In this document: positions 33,701 to 42,566 of the stretch, one piece after another | Layout of the letters: the number at the start of each line of letters is the position of its first letter | Position numbering within the stretch: the first letter of the stretch is position 1 | Source of the DNA: Acidobacteriota bacterium | GTDB taxonomy: Bacteria; Acidobacteriota; Blastocatellia; RBC074 | Assembly (NCBI GenBank): GCA_018268995.1 | Contig: JAFDVL010000064.1 | Location: 1-64,000 of the forward strand | Reading direction: 5' to 3' | Length of the DNA: 64,000 bases | Notes under the pieces: model-generated | Seen by the model: the letters and a program-made list of their open reading frames with translations, nothing else | Told to the model about the DNA's origin: nothing | Databases searched by the model: none | Made by a program: the position numbers and the translations under genes

Positions 33701-33800
33701 GAAAGCCTCGCAAATGTCACTGATGCCAGGCGCGTTTGAAATGTTGATTGATAAGCAGGGGATGGCTGATTTGATTGCGTATTTGCGGGCGGGATTGTGA
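30723..33800 (+). CDS. PVC-type dehydrogenase with HEAT repeats and cytochrome c domain
   Basis: A 1025-residue lipoprotein-like protein (signal ending LVTFASC). Residues about 40-440 form a beta-propeller dehydrogenase domain (EMVFDEDGRIYVAEMLDYPDD, GVAQFGLTFDEWGNRF, FANAPDGNLYVMDVYR) of the PVC membrane-bound dehydrogenase type. A HEAT-like helical region follows from about residue 450, and the C-terminus carries one c-type haem, CAVCH, with the TIGR02603-like tail ending MADLIAYLRAGL. Oxidation of a sugar or alcohol with electrons passed to the haem is likely. A palindromic repeat is embedded in frame near residues 540-571. The true start at 30723 avoids the upstream inverted repeat. Confidence 0.85.
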   Translation: MPKTLLLLLALLLLVTFASCTNKSSSEQPAYTAEQSLAAMEFSEDFHAEVFLKEPQVMSPVEMVFDEDGRIYVAEMLDYPDDPPPGKPARSRIRLLEDVDGDGKYEKAVIFADQVLEVSGILPWKGGLFVTSAPDILYMKDNDGDGKADVRKVWYTGFPKVNPEARITNLRLGIDNWIYASNHGREGTITSPEFPGMKPLLVRGADFRFNPLTGEAEATSGVAQFGLTFDEWGNRFITENTIHLRHVVLPMNYIARAPLLEVPAYSYDISDHGKPSSQMFPLTGPQEWRKQRTELRQKRYDENGTNRKEILSGYFTAASGSMFYNGDAWPEEYKQSIFTGDVSGNLIHRDVITPDGVTFKASRAKNETEFIASKDQWFRPCNFANAPDGNLYVMDVYRLFIETPESIPEEIKKGMDFYAGDTMGRIYKIVANKPRTTRNLKPNLSKATTEELVKLLEHPNGWHRTTAQRLLLERQDKAAVLFLKQMAEQSQSASTRVKAMWALEGLAALEEPLVLKALQDKDAQLRKQGLHLAEAGCQNLSHHRDREIAQSLTEKSATLRTSVNPLRLCGEIESAILSLKDDKDTRVQFQLALTLGNIKDKLAFDALVTMASERSNDQWFRLAILSSVADSAAQFFLALRAKNPNFENKDMLAQLGSLIGAKHDDAEMTSFIKGLSGLKEPEAGLNGLAKGLNLANVKNLPGAGIEAALLPFLNHTNENVSKAAWDSARFFSLQGLIDRAMTDLAKADLDPKKKVAAIRALRGGQFAAVSPVLQKVLASGEAGEVKAAAVESLSSFDDPSVASSLLAGWDSFTPDVHPKALEALLSEKERMKALLKAVEENKVPKTALGEEMRARLYEHPEKEVADRARALFKGSGDDRGAAVEKYKDVLTMNGDQARGKPIFEKYCAVCHLPQKGGRIGADLSGVNNKTKDELLTSILNPSYAIEPRFVNYIVTTNDGRIRNGVLLNETPGAITLRALDGDTTILRKNIKEMKASQMSLMPGAFEMLIDKQGMADLIAYLRAGL
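32341..32437 (+). repeat. Palindromic repeat inserted in frame within a coding region
   Basis: CACCACAGAG (32346-32355) and CTCTGTGGTG (32424-32433) are perfect arms; further CACAGAG motifs lie inside, as in the dispersed intergenic repeats of this genome. It encodes about 32 residues (from SHHRDREI to LCGEI) between two HEAT-type helices, which resume at AILSLKDDKDT. The repeat is in frame and has no stop. Confidence 0.7.
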
Positions 33801-33801
33801 G

Positions 33802-33971
<170 letters not shown>

Positions 33972-33981
33972 TCCTCGGCAG

Positions 33982-36072
33982 TTACTTCTCAATCCCCACC
34001 TGATGCAACATATAGGCATAATCAAATGCCGTATCGCGCAGCCGATCATAGCGCCCTGACGCGCCGCCGTGACCGCCGGGTTCCAGTTTGGTTTTGAAAA
34101 GCAGAACGTTTTTATCCGTCTTCATTGCGCGCAATTTGGCCACGTATTTGGCGGGTTCCCAATACATCACCTGACTGTCGTGAAAGGACGTTCTGACCAG
34201 CATCGCTGGATAATCTTTGCCTTCGATGTTGTCGTAGGGCGAATATGATTTCATGTATTCGTACGCAGGTTTCTCGTTCGGATTACCCCATTCCAAATAT
34301 TCGCCCACCGTCAGTGGCAGCGAAGCATCCAGCATCGTATTCATCACATCCACAAACGGAACATAAGAAATGACGGCTTTGAATAATTCAGGCCGCAGGT
34401 TCACAACCGCGCCCATCAATAATCCTCCTGCGCTGCCACCTGTAATCAGCAAGCGATCCTGACTGGTGTATTGCTTATCCAGAAGATATTCAGCGCTGGC
34501 AATAAAATCAGTGAAGGTATTTTTCTTGACCATCATCTTGCCTGCGTCGTGCCAGGGCTTGCCTAAATCGCCACCGCCGCGAATATGCGCAATCCCGATG
34601 ATGAAGCCACGATCCAAGAGGCTGAAGCGATTGGACGAAAAGTCTACGTCATAGGAAATGCCGTAAGAGCCATAGCCGATCAGCAGCAAGGGATTCATGC
34701 CATCGCGGTTGCAGCCCTTTTTGTAGACCAGCGAAATCGGAATTTTTGTGCCATCGCTGGCGGTCGCGTAAACGCGCTCGGAGGTGTATTTCGTTTTGTC
34801 ATAGCCGCCGAGGACTTCGGTTTCTTTCAGCAACTTTCGTCTCTTCGTAACGAAGTCATATTCAAAAACAGAGTTAGGCGTAATAAAGGATTGGTAACTA
34901 AATCGAAACTTCGCCGTATTGAACTCCGCATTTGTTGCGCCAGCCGTAGCGTAAACAGGTTCAGGGAAATTGATGTAATGTGCATCGCCGGATTTCAAAT
35001 CCGTGATTCGCATTTTGTTCAGCCCGTCTTCGCGCTCTAAAACGACATAGTGATTTGCAAAAATATCTACGTCTTCCAACATTGTCTCTTGGCGATGGGC
35101 AATCAGTTCTTTCCAGTTCTTTTTGCCGGGATCATCAATCGGCGCGGTTACCAATCGGAAGTTGCGCCCTTTGTCATTGGTGCGAATGTAAAAAAGCTTG
35201 CCGTGATGATCGGGATAATATTCGTGATCGTTTTCGCGCTTGAGGATCAGTTTCAATTCGGAGTTTGGTTTATCTGCCGAAAGATAGCGGTATTCGGTCG
35301 TCGTCGAGCTTTCAATGCCCAACAAAATGTAACCGCGACTGCGCGTACGTGCGGTGCCGATGCGATACAGTTCGTCTTTCTCTTCATACAGCAACTCAGG
35401 CTTTCCACCGATGACGTGCCGATAAAATTTATTGGAACGCTTCGTCGTCGCATCTTCGGTGACATAAAACAACGTCTTGTTGTCATTCGCCCAGGCGATA
35501 GAAGTCACGCGTTCTGCCAGGTCAGTCGTAACTTGTCCGGTGCGCAAATCCTTGACGTGTAACTTGTATTGTCGAAAGCCGACTTCATCGGTCGAAAACA
35601 CAAGCAGGTTTGTATCATTGCTGACTTGAAAAGCGCCGACGGAAAAGAATGCTTTGCCTGCTGCCATTGCATTCATATCCAGCAAGACCTCCTCTTTGCC
35701 GCGCAATGTTCCCTTCTTACGGCAATAGGTTGGATATTGTTTTCCCTGTTCGGTGCGGGTGTAGTACAGATAGCCGTCTTTCGGATACGGTACGCTTAAA
35801 TCGGTTTCTTTGATTCGGCCCAGCATTTCCTTGTACAGCGTTTCCTGCAATGCCTCAGTCGGCTTCATGATCGCTTCAGTGTATGCGTTTTCAGCCTTAA
35901 GGTAATTGAGAACTTCGGGATTGGATTTTTCGCGGAGCCAGAAATAATCATCTACGAGTTTATCGCCGTGGATCGTGGTAATTTTTGTTTCTTTTTTTGC
36001 GACAGGTGGAGTTTGTGCCATAACTGAAATGATTCCTACACAACCAACAAACAGTATCAACAGGGATTTCAT
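33982..36072 (-). CDS. Prolyl oligopeptidase family (S9A) peptidase, oligopeptidase B-like
   Basis: A 696-residue exported serine peptidase (signal ending GIISVMA). The N-terminal beta-propeller (DDYFWLREKSNPEVLNYLKAENAY and following) gates the catalytic domain. Catalytic Ser is in ITGGSAGGLLMGA, Asp in RTSFHDSQVMYW and His in EPGGHGGASGR. The GYGSYG segment and GIAHIRGGGDLGKPWHDAGK match the oligopeptidase B subfamily, which cleaves after basic residues in short peptides. Its export is unusual for oligopeptidase B, but common for this group in Acidobacteriota. The gene is monocistronic, convergent with the upstream PVC gene. Confidence 0.92.
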   Translation of the reverse strand: MKSLLILFVGCVGIISVMAQTPPVAKKETKITTIHGDKLVDDYFWLREKSNPEVLNYLKAENAYTEAIMKPTEALQETLYKEMLGRIKETDLSVPYPKDGYLYYTRTEQGKQYPTYCRKKGTLRGKEEVLLDMNAMAAGKAFFSVGAFQVSNDTNLLVFSTDEVGFRQYKLHVKDLRTGQVTTDLAERVTSIAWANDNKTLFYVTEDATTKRSNKFYRHVIGGKPELLYEEKDELYRIGTARTRSRGYILLGIESSTTTEYRYLSADKPNSELKLILKRENDHEYYPDHHGKLFYIRTNDKGRNFRLVTAPIDDPGKKNWKELIAHRQETMLEDVDIFANHYVVLEREDGLNKMRITDLKSGDAHYINFPEPVYATAGATNAEFNTAKFRFSYQSFITPNSVFEYDFVTKRRKLLKETEVLGGYDKTKYTSERVYATASDGTKIPISLVYKKGCNRDGMNPLLLIGYGSYGISYDVDFSSNRFSLLDRGFIIGIAHIRGGGDLGKPWHDAGKMMVKKNTFTDFIASAEYLLDKQYTSQDRLLITGGSAGGLLMGAVVNLRPELFKAVISYVPFVDVMNTMLDASLPLTVGEYLEWGNPNEKPAYEYMKSYSPYDNIEGKDYPAMLVRTSFHDSQVMYWEPAKYVAKLRAMKTDKNVLLFKTKLEPGGHGGASGRYDRLRDTAFDYAYMLHQVGIEK

Positions 36073-36148
36073 GAACGTTTTCTCCTTGCGAGGTTCCGAT
36101 CAAACGGACGGGAAAGATGACGCGTAAAGGGCAAAAACGCAAGCGGGA

Positions 36149-36910
36149 TTAAGGCGAAATCCATCCGGCAAAGAAATCACACGAGGCCCGCGCCAGCATC
36201 TCTTTGTGTGCATTCAACCGATGGTCGCCATTGTTGATTAGCCAAAGCTGAATCTCAGTAGCCGTACAACGCTTGGCAAATTCCAGACTCAAGTGATACG
36301 ACACGGTGTCATCCTGCATGCCGTGAAAAATCAGACTCGGCGTGTGAAAGCGTTCGACCAACAGATCGAACGGATATGTCTCAGCTTCTGCGTGCAAGCC
36401 ATAATCCAGGGCCAGATCAATCCACTGGTTTACCACTTCCAGCGATCCCATTTGCCGCCACGTTTCGCGCTCCAGTTCCGTCAGCCGTTTGAATTCCAAA
36501 AACCGAAAGGCCGGAGCGATAAATGCACAGGCGGTGATTCGTCCCACGTGCAAAGCAGAAAACCAGGAAGCCGCCCAACCGCCCATACTTGAGCCAACCA
36601 GAAAGATTGTCTGATGCCCTCGCGTCGTGGCCCAGTCCGTAATCGCTTTCAAATCTTCCAACAACCGTGAGCCGCGCAAATCCTGCATCGTCCCCACAGA
36701 TTCTCCGTGCCCGTGAAAATCAAAGGCCGCAAAGGCCCAGACTCTTTTTTCACATTCAAGTTCCAGGGCGTGGGCTTTTTCGCCATTGCGCGTGGAACCG
36801 AGTCCGTGCGCAAAGATAACAAGAGGGCTTTGCGCTGAAAACGAAGCGTATCTGCCACGCAGGCGTTGCTGCTGTTGGGTTGAAATTGTGATGATCTCTT
36901 GAATTCTCAT
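36149..36910 (-). CDS. Alpha/beta hydrolase
   Basis: A 253-residue cytoplasmic hydrolase with the nucleophile elbow GSSMGG (FLVGSSMGGWAASW) and an oxyanion motif region FAHGLGSTRNG. The acid is likely Asp in FHGMQDDTVSYHL and the His in NNGDHRLN. The family includes monoacylglycerol lipase- and esterase-like enzymes; the specific substrate is unknown. The start at 36910 (MRIQEIITIS) is preferred over a longer frame with a poorly conserved 34-residue head. It lies 76 bp upstream of the peptidase, on the same strand. Confidence 0.85.
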   Translation of the reverse strand: MRIQEIITISTQQQQRLRGRYASFSAQSPLVIFAHGLGSTRNGEKAHALELECEKRVWAFAAFDFHGHGESVGTMQDLRGSRLLEDLKAITDWATTRGHQTIFLVGSSMGGWAASWFSALHVGRITACAFIAPAFRFLEFKRLTELERETWRQMGSLEVVNQWIDLALDYGLHAEAETYPFDLLVERFHTPSLIFHGMQDDTVSYHLSLEFAKRCTATEIQLWLINNGDHRLNAHKEMLARASCDFFAGWISP

Positions 36911-37103
36911 GGCGCTGCTTGACTGCTTCTGAAACGAATTTATAATCCCAGCTGAAGCTTTCCTCACCGGCAATTCAAACTTTCTCGAAAGCTTCTCTCC
37001 GGCACAATACAACGATTTATTACCTGTTGCTCTCCTCCCCCATCACAGCGGTAAGAAATCTCCCTTAAGTTCACTGGTTCATTTTTGGATACAGGAGAAA
37101 TTC

Positions 37104-40100
37104 ATGCCATTGTCTATACTTAGCCAGTTCAGTCGTCAGGTAAAACCCTTTGTTTCTGTTCGCATAGTAATCATCCTGGCCGCCTGTCTAGCCCTGCTCA
37201 TTCTCTTTGCGCTGACCATCAAACGAGCCGAACAACCACAGGAAACCTCAAATGCGACGGCGCGCCTGCAAGAAAATTATGGCCAGGTGCCGCTTCATTT
37301 TGAAGCCAATCACGGGCAAGTCAATGAGCAGGTCAAATTTCTGACGCGGGCGAATGGGCAAAATCTGTTTCTGACTCCGAAGGAAGCCGTAGTTGAACTG
37401 AAACAGAAAGATCGTGCTAGTGCTTTGCACATGAAACTCATTGGTGCCGCGCAAAATCCTGTCGTCAAAGGTGAACAACAATTGGAAGGAACCAGCAATT
37501 ATTTTCTTGGTAATGATCCTCACCAATGGCGCACGAATGTTTCCACCTATGCACGCGTGAAATACGAAAGCGTCTATCCAGGCGTAGACCTTGTCTATTA
37601 CGGCAACCAGCAACAACTGGAATACGACTTTGTGGTTGCCCCGGGCGCTGATCCAAATGCCATCAAGCTGAGCTTTGCCGGGGCCGAAAAAATGCGCCTG
37701 GATGACGCAGGAAACCTAGTCCTGGAAACAGCGAGTGGAACGGTAAAACAACACAAGCCCATCATTTATCAGGAAGTCGAAGGGCAACGCCAGGAAATCG
37801 CCGGAAACTATGTATTGGAAGGAGAGAGCGAAGTGCGCTTTGCGGTAGGCGAATATGACGAAAGCAAGACGCTCGTCATTGATCCCGTGCTCAGTTACGC
37901 CACGTTCTTTGGCCCGGGGCCTGGCGCTGATTCAACAGGAGGTTATACGACGGTGGGCACGGCGATTACGGTGGATGCTGAGGGAAACGTCTACCTCTTA
38001 GGCAAAACCGCAACCCCGGAATTCCCAACCACAGCGGGAGCTATCCGACCGACACGCCTCAATCAAAACAACTTCGTTGTCTTCATCGCGAAATTTAATG
38101 CGGCGGGAACTAGCTTGCCCTACTCCGCCTTATTAGGTGGAACAAGCCCTTTAGGTGATGTCCAGCCAAATGCGATTACCGTTGATGGTGAAGGCAATGC
38201 CTATGTTACCGGGAGGAGTGCGTATAGCGATTTTCCGCGCACGAGAAACTCGTTCGCGAATTCCGACGGGAAGGTCTTTGTCACCAAGTTTAATGCGGAC
38301 GCCAGCAAATTACTTTTCTCTACCGTCATAGGTGGCGGCGGATCTGAAGAGGGCTTAGGCATTGCACTGGATCGAGAAGGAAATATCGGGGTGGCAGGCA
38401 GAACGAATTCTTCAGCCTTTCCTATTTCAGAGAACGCTTTTCAGAAAAAGAACGAAGGCAATGAAGATGGGTTTGTCCTGAAATTAACGGGCGATGGACG
38501 CCGCCTGCTGTTTTCGACTTTTATTGGTGGAGGAACAAAGGATTGGGCGGAATGTCCGGTTTTTGATGAACAAGGAAATATCTATTTCTCCGGCCAGGGC
38601 GGTGGAATTTCTAACGCCGGGCGATACGACTATAAGCCCTTTCCAACGACCTTCAATGCCTTTATGAGTTCCGCTGATCCGCAGGTAGTTGCTGGTGGTG
38701 GGTACGTCGCCAAGCTTGACGCAACTGGATCAAACTTGATTTTCTCCACGATGGTTGGCGCAGGTGGCAACAAGATGGCACTCGATAAACAAGGCTATAT
38801 TTATGTCGCAGGGGTCTCGCGCTCCAACGATTTTCCAGTTACGCCTGGCGCATTTCGTTTGCGGGGGGGAACGGAAAACCAACATTCTTCGCGCGAAGAT
38901 GGGATTGTGATGAAACTTAGCCCGGATGGCAGCCGAGTGATTTATTCCACTTTTATTAACAGCACCGAAGAAGCCACTCGGCTTTTTGAACTTGCGGTGG
39001 ATGCAGAAGGATGTGCACACATCTTTGGCAATTCGCCCTTCGCCGGATTCCCCTATACTACAGCCCTTCCTCGCGCCGTTCCGGCGCTGCCCTCAAGAAG
39101 CAATTTTCAAGAAGGCGGCTTTGTGGTCAAATTGAAGGCAGATGGCAGCGGCGTGATCTATTCCGCTTTTATTCCGGTTGCAACTGCGGACGACAATTCG
39201 GGAGGCATGGCATTGGATGCGCAAGGGAATGTTTATCTCACGGGCAACGCACGGCAAGGCTTGCCCGTAACAGAAAATGCGTATCAACCAGATTATCAAA
39301 ATCCGCCGGACAAAGGCTTTCATGCATTTATTGTCAAACTTGCCAACCGGACTCGCCCGGAATCATTTCTGCCGCTCAACCTACTCCCAGAAAATCCACG
39401 CTCGCAGGGTACGTTTCCGGTGGCGGGTCGGATCAAAGACACGCTGGGCCGCCCTGTTGAAGGGGTTACAGTCAATATCAGCGCCAGTCATGTGGCAGCG
39501 AGATACTTTGAGATGGAGACAGTCTCTTCAAATTGGAAGAATGAGGGAAATGGCAGGATGTCTATGGCTCGAACCACTGATAGTAATGGTTTTTATCCCA
39601 TTTCAGTCGGGTTCCCGGCAGGTGCGAACTATATCATTACGCCAACCAAACCCGGTTATACTTTTAATCCTCCCACAGTCACACTCAACCTGCTCGGCAA
39701 AGAACAAGTCGTAAGCTTCACAGCAACCAGCAACAATACAGAGCGTGTGACAGTAAATGTTTCTGCCGCTAGTTATGAGCGAGCATTGGCCTATAATTCC
39801 ATCACTTCCGCTTTTGGTTCCGATCTGGCCACCAAAACACTGAGTGCAAACACACTACCACTCCCAACCAATCTCGGCGGGACAACCGTCACCGTTCGTG
39901 ATCTAACAGGTGCGCTCCGATATGCGCCACTCTTCTTTGTGTCTCCAACACAAGTCAATTACCTGATGCCTCCCGGAACTCATGCCGGGCGAGTGGTCGT
40001 CACGATTCGCAATGCAAACGGGTTGGAAGCGACTGAAATCCTGTCCGTCAGCGATACTGCGCCCGGTCTGTTTTCCGCTGATGCTTCCGGCAGAGGCGTG

Positions 40101-40463
40101 GCCGCCGCAACCGTGCAACGTATCCGCGCGAACGGCAAACAGAGCGTTGAGGTTATCAGTCAATTCGATTTCTCGCGCGGGCAGATTATGGCGATTCCCA
40201 TTGATCTGGGGGCGGAGGGCGACATCGTCTACCTTTCACTCTATGGCACAGGCGTGCGCCATCGTCGTGAGCTGAGCAATGTGGGTGCAACAGTGGGCGG
40301 GATGAAAGTCCGTGTGGCCTATGCGGGATTACAAAACAGCTACGCAGGCTTAGATCAAGTCAATGTCATGATTCCGCGCGAACTCGCAGGGCGGGGTGAA
40401 GTAGACGTCGTTTTGAGCGTGGATGGTAAGCTTGCCAATGTAGTCAAAGTGAAAATCAAATAA
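37104..40463 (+). CDS. SBBP-repeat beta-propeller protein with TIGR03437-type C-terminus
   Basis: A 1119-residue exported protein. A membrane/signal segment (VIILAACLALLILFALTI) is followed by a DUF7948-like domain (HFEANHGQVNEQVKFLTR and NYFLGNDPHQWRTNV), then SBBP propeller blades (GTAITVDAEGNVYLLGKT, LDREGNIGVAGRTNSSAFP, LDAQGNVYLTGN) from residue about 275 to 750. A carboxypeptidase-like domain (PVEGVTVNIS) and the C-terminal domain characteristic of Acidobacteriota (ITSAFGSDLATKTLSAN, FVSPTQVNYLMPPGT) complete it. Its role is probably extracellular adhesion or sugar binding; no enzyme site is visible. Confidence 0.9.
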   Translation: MPLSILSQFSRQVKPFVSVRIVIILAACLALLILFALTIKRAEQPQETSNATARLQENYGQVPLHFEANHGQVNEQVKFLTRANGQNLFLTPKEAVVELKQKDRASALHMKLIGAAQNPVVKGEQQLEGTSNYFLGNDPHQWRTNVSTYARVKYESVYPGVDLVYYGNQQQLEYDFVVAPGADPNAIKLSFAGAEKMRLDDAGNLVLETASGTVKQHKPIIYQEVEGQRQEIAGNYVLEGESEVRFAVGEYDESKTLVIDPVLSYATFFGPGPGADSTGGYTTVGTAITVDAEGNVYLLGKTATPEFPTTAGAIRPTRLNQNNFVVFIAKFNAAGTSLPYSALLGGTSPLGDVQPNAITVDGEGNAYVTGRSAYSDFPRTRNSFANSDGKVFVTKFNADASKLLFSTVIGGGGSEEGLGIALDREGNIGVAGRTNSSAFPISENAFQKKNEGNEDGFVLKLTGDGRRLLFSTFIGGGTKDWAECPVFDEQGNIYFSGQGGGISNAGRYDYKPFPTTFNAFMSSADPQVVAGGGYVAKLDATGSNLIFSTMVGAGGNKMALDKQGYIYVAGVSRSNDFPVTPGAFRLRGGTENQHSSREDGIVMKLSPDGSRVIYSTFINSTEEATRLFELAVDAEGCAHIFGNSPFAGFPYTTALPRAVPALPSRSNFQEGGFVVKLKADGSGVIYSAFIPVATADDNSGGMALDAQGNVYLTGNARQGLPVTENAYQPDYQNPPDKGFHAFIVKLANRTRPESFLPLNLLPENPRSQGTFPVAGRIKDTLGRPVEGVTVNISASHVAARYFEMETVSSNWKNEGNGRMSMARTTDSNGFYPISVGFPAGANYIITPTKPGYTFNPPTVTLNLLGKEQVVSFTATSNNTERVTVNVSAASYERALAYNSITSAFGSDLATKTLSANTLPLPTNLGGTTVTVRDLTGALRYAPLFFVSPTQVNYLMPPGTHAGRVVVTIRNANGLEATEILSVSDTAPGLFSADASGRGVAAATVQRIRANGKQSVEVISQFDFSRGQIMAIPIDLGAEGDIVYLSLYGTGVRHRRELSNVGATVGGMKVRVAYAGLQNSYAGLDQVNVMIPRELAGRGEVDVVLSVDGKLANVVKVKIK

Positions 40464-40467
40464 GACA

Positions 40468-40515
40468 AAGCCCTGAATTTCCTAACACAAGGTGCGGTCG
40501 GTTCAGGGCTTTTTG
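40468..40515. terminator. Bidirectional terminator
   Basis: AGCCCTGAA (40469-40477) pairs with TTCAGGGCT (40502-40510), followed by TTTTGTT. It lies between the convergent SBBP gene and the last gene of the ribosomal-protein operon and can serve both. Confidence 0.75.
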
Positions 40516-40538
40516 TTAATTCACAGGTAAAAAATTAC

Positions 40539-40904
40539 TTACTCTTCTTCATCAAGTAAGCCACGTTCATGTAAATCCTGGCACTTGATGCAGTATCGCG
40601 CCCAGGGGATTGCTTCCAGACGCTTGGGGGCAATAGGCTCACCACAATTTGTGCAATTGCCATATTCCTCGTCGTCAAGTCGTTCAAGCGCGGCTTCGAT
40701 TTCTGTCAAAATGTGGCGATCATTGGTGGATTGGCTAAAAAGCAATTCTTTGGTGTACGAGTTTGAAGCCTTGTCTGCCGGGTCTTGCGTCGCTTCGGTA
40801 TCAGCTTCGCGCCCATAATCTTCGTTTCGTCCAACGACACCGAGCAGTGAAGCGCGTCTCTCAACCAAGAGATCGCGATATGATTTCAGTTTCTTTTTGT
40901 CCAT
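40539..40904 (-). CDS. TraR/DksA-family zinc-finger protein
   Basis: A 121-residue protein with an N-terminal coiled coil and a C-terminal C4 zinc finger (CTNCGEPI and CIKCQDLHERG). DksA-type proteins bind the RNA polymerase secondary channel and act in the stringent response; the Asp pair at the coiled-coil tip seen in DksA is not obvious here (NEDYGREADTEATQDPADKAS), so it may be a more general family member. It is the last gene of the rplU operon, starting 28 nt after rlmH. Confidence 0.88.
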   Translation of the reverse strand: MDKKKLKSYRDLLVERRASLLGVVGRNEDYGREADTEATQDPADKASNSYTKELLFSQSTNDRHILTEIEAALERLDDEEYGNCTNCGEPIAPKRLEAIPWARYCIKCQDLHERGLLDEEE

Positions 40905-40932
40905 CCAAATTCTCCTTAACTTGGGGGCGTCA

Positions 40933-41400
40933 TCAAAACTTATGATAGGGCACGCCGGCTAATAAGGTGTAAGAGCGATACAGTTGCTCGGTAAGCAGCA
41001 CACGAGCAAATTCATGTGTGAGCGTCATACGCGAAAGCGATTGTTTCAGTTGCGCTCTTTTTTTCACTTCCTCGCTGACTCCGGCAAAGCCACCTATCAC
41101 GAACGCTAATCGTTTGATTCCTTGTTGTTGTTTCTCCTGAATCAAAGTGGCGAATTCTACCGATGTAAACTCTCGCCCGCTCTCATCCAGTAAAATGACA
41201 AAATCATCGCGCTCGACTGCCGCTAGTAGTTTGGCGCTTTCCATCTGAATTACGCGTGCCTCATCAGGACTGCCTGAGCTTTCCTTGAGTTCACTGACTT
41301 CGTAATTCACATACCGTGTCAATCGTTTCAAATATTCATCAATGAGGGCACCACAATGCCGTTCTTTTGTTTTCCCAATCCAAACCAGATGCAATTTCAT
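40933..41400 (-). CDS. rlmH: 23S rRNA (pseudouridine1915-N3)-methyltransferase RlmH
   Basis: A 155-residue SPOUT-class methyltransferase that methylates pseudouridine 1915 in helix 69 of 23S rRNA. LHLVWIGKTKE opens it, LAFVIGGFAGVSEEVKKRA carries the SAM-binding knot and HEFARVLLTEQLYRSYTLLAGVPYHKF is the typical C-terminus. Length fits the family. It follows rsfS, its usual neighbour in this operon, by 74 nt. Confidence 0.95.
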   Translation of the reverse strand: MKLHLVWIGKTKERHCGALIDEYLKRLTRYVNYEVSELKESSGSPDEARVIQMESAKLLAAVERDDFVILLDESGREFTSVEFATLIQEKQQQGIKRLAFVIGGFAGVSEEVKKRAQLKQSLSRMTLTHEFARVLLTEQLYRSYTLLAGVPYHKF

Positions 41401-41474
41401 TTTGGGGCGTTGGGCTTAGGACTTTGGCCGTTGCGATTTCTTCGGCCCCAAAGCAAAAACAATAACCCGTTTCT

Positions 41475-41873
41475 TTATCCCTGAAGACTGGTCAGGTCCA
41501 GCTTTTCAGCATCACGCCAGAGTCGTTCGAGGTCATAAAAACGGCGTGAGTTTTCAGAAAACACATGGACAATCATTGAGCCGTAATCCATCAGCACCCA
41601 TTCAGCATTGTTATAACCTTCGATGTTGAGCGGGCGCACTTTCACCTGCTTCAGGCGATCTTCAATTTCATCTGCGATAGCTTGTACCTGCCGGGTAGAC
41701 GTCCCTGAGCAGATCACAAAATAATCAGCAAACGAGGTAATTTCGACTAACTTCAAGACAACTAAATCAATTGCCTTCTTGTCTTCAGCAGCAGCTACCG
41801 CGACCTTGACATTGTCAAAGCCAGTGCGGGAGATTGTCACCTCAGACTCGGTTTTAGTTTCGGTATAAGTCAT
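41475..41873 (-). CDS. rsfS: Ribosome silencing factor RsfS
   Basis: A 132-residue homologue of RsfS, which binds ribosomal protein L14 and blocks subunit joining when nutrients are low. Motifs include KKAIDLVVLKLVEITSFADYFVICSGTSTRQVQAIADEIED and NNAEWVLMDYGSMIVHVFSENSRRFYDLERLW. I placed the start at 41873 (MTYTETK), overlapping the end of nadD by 20 nt; an upstream ATG at 41978 would overlap it by far more. An ATG at 41897 is also possible. Pairing with nadD is the standard arrangement. Confidence 0.9.
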   Translation of the reverse strand: MTYTETKTESEVTISRTGFDNVKVAVAAAEDKKAIDLVVLKLVEITSFADYFVICSGTSTRQVQAIADEIEDRLKQVKVRPLNIEGYNNAEWVLMDYGSMIVHVFSENSRRFYDLERLWRDAEKLDLTSLQG

Positions 41874-42534
41874 ACGTTCTGATATAGCGCGCAACATCCG
41901 GTGGAACCATTTCATCAATCGGCTGCCCGGTTCGGACGGCGGCTCGTACGTCTGTCGCTGCAATATTAACAGCGACATAATCAGTCAAAAAAACATTTGG
42001 CTCAGAAACATCATCCAGAAAGGGGCGTTTTGAGCCGCGTAAATCTATCACACGTTGCTGACATTTTGCTGATAAATGTTGCGCAGAAAGCCCCGTTGCA
42101 GGAGGCCGCGCAGCAACGATGATATTGTATTCTGTTAGCAATCGCTCATACTCACGCCATAAGTTCACTTCAGCAAATGAGTCAGCGCCCATGACAAAAA
42201 ACAACTCGGCTGCCGGGTAAATCGTTTGTAGCTGCTGGAGGGTTTCAATCGTGTAGGGACGCGATGGAGCTTCCAGTTCAATCGTCGAAGCAGCGAACCT
42301 CGTATTTGCCAATTGAGGGGGATTCAAGGTAGCTAACACAACCATCGCATATCGGTGATAGGAAGCCGATATTTGCCAAGTTCGTTTATGAGGTGGTATG
42401 AACGCAGGAACAAATAAAAATCGGTCAAGCGAAAATGCTTCCCAAATAGCAGCGGCGACCTTCAGGTGTCCATAATGAATTGGGTCAAACGTGCCGCCGT
42501 AAATTCCGATGCGCTCCTGCACGTATGGTTTCAC
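41854..42534 (-). CDS. nadD: Nicotinate-nucleotide adenylyltransferase
   Basis: A 226-residue enzyme that converts nicotinate mononucleotide and ATP to deamido-NAD in NAD synthesis. The nucleotidyltransferase motif GGTFDPIHYGHL opens the protein; FVPAFIPPHKR and FFVMGADSF follow as in the family, and the ISxTxIR-type motif at the end appears as IAATDVRAAVR, a variant. It starts 32 nt downstream of obgE and overlaps rsfS. Confidence 0.95.
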   Translation of the reverse strand: MKPYVQERIGIYGGTFDPIHYGHLKVAAAIWEAFSLDRFLFVPAFIPPHKRTWQISASYHRYAMVVLATLNPPQLANTRFAASTIELEAPSRPYTIETLQQLQTIYPAAELFFVMGADSFAEVNLWREYERLLTEYNIIVAARPPATGLSAQHLSAKCQQRVIDLRGSKRPFLDDVSEPNVFLTDYVAVNIAATDVRAAVRTGQPIDEMVPPDVARYIRTYDLYRN

Positions 42535-42566
42535 GTCGTATCCTAACGATCACAGTGTAGCATTTA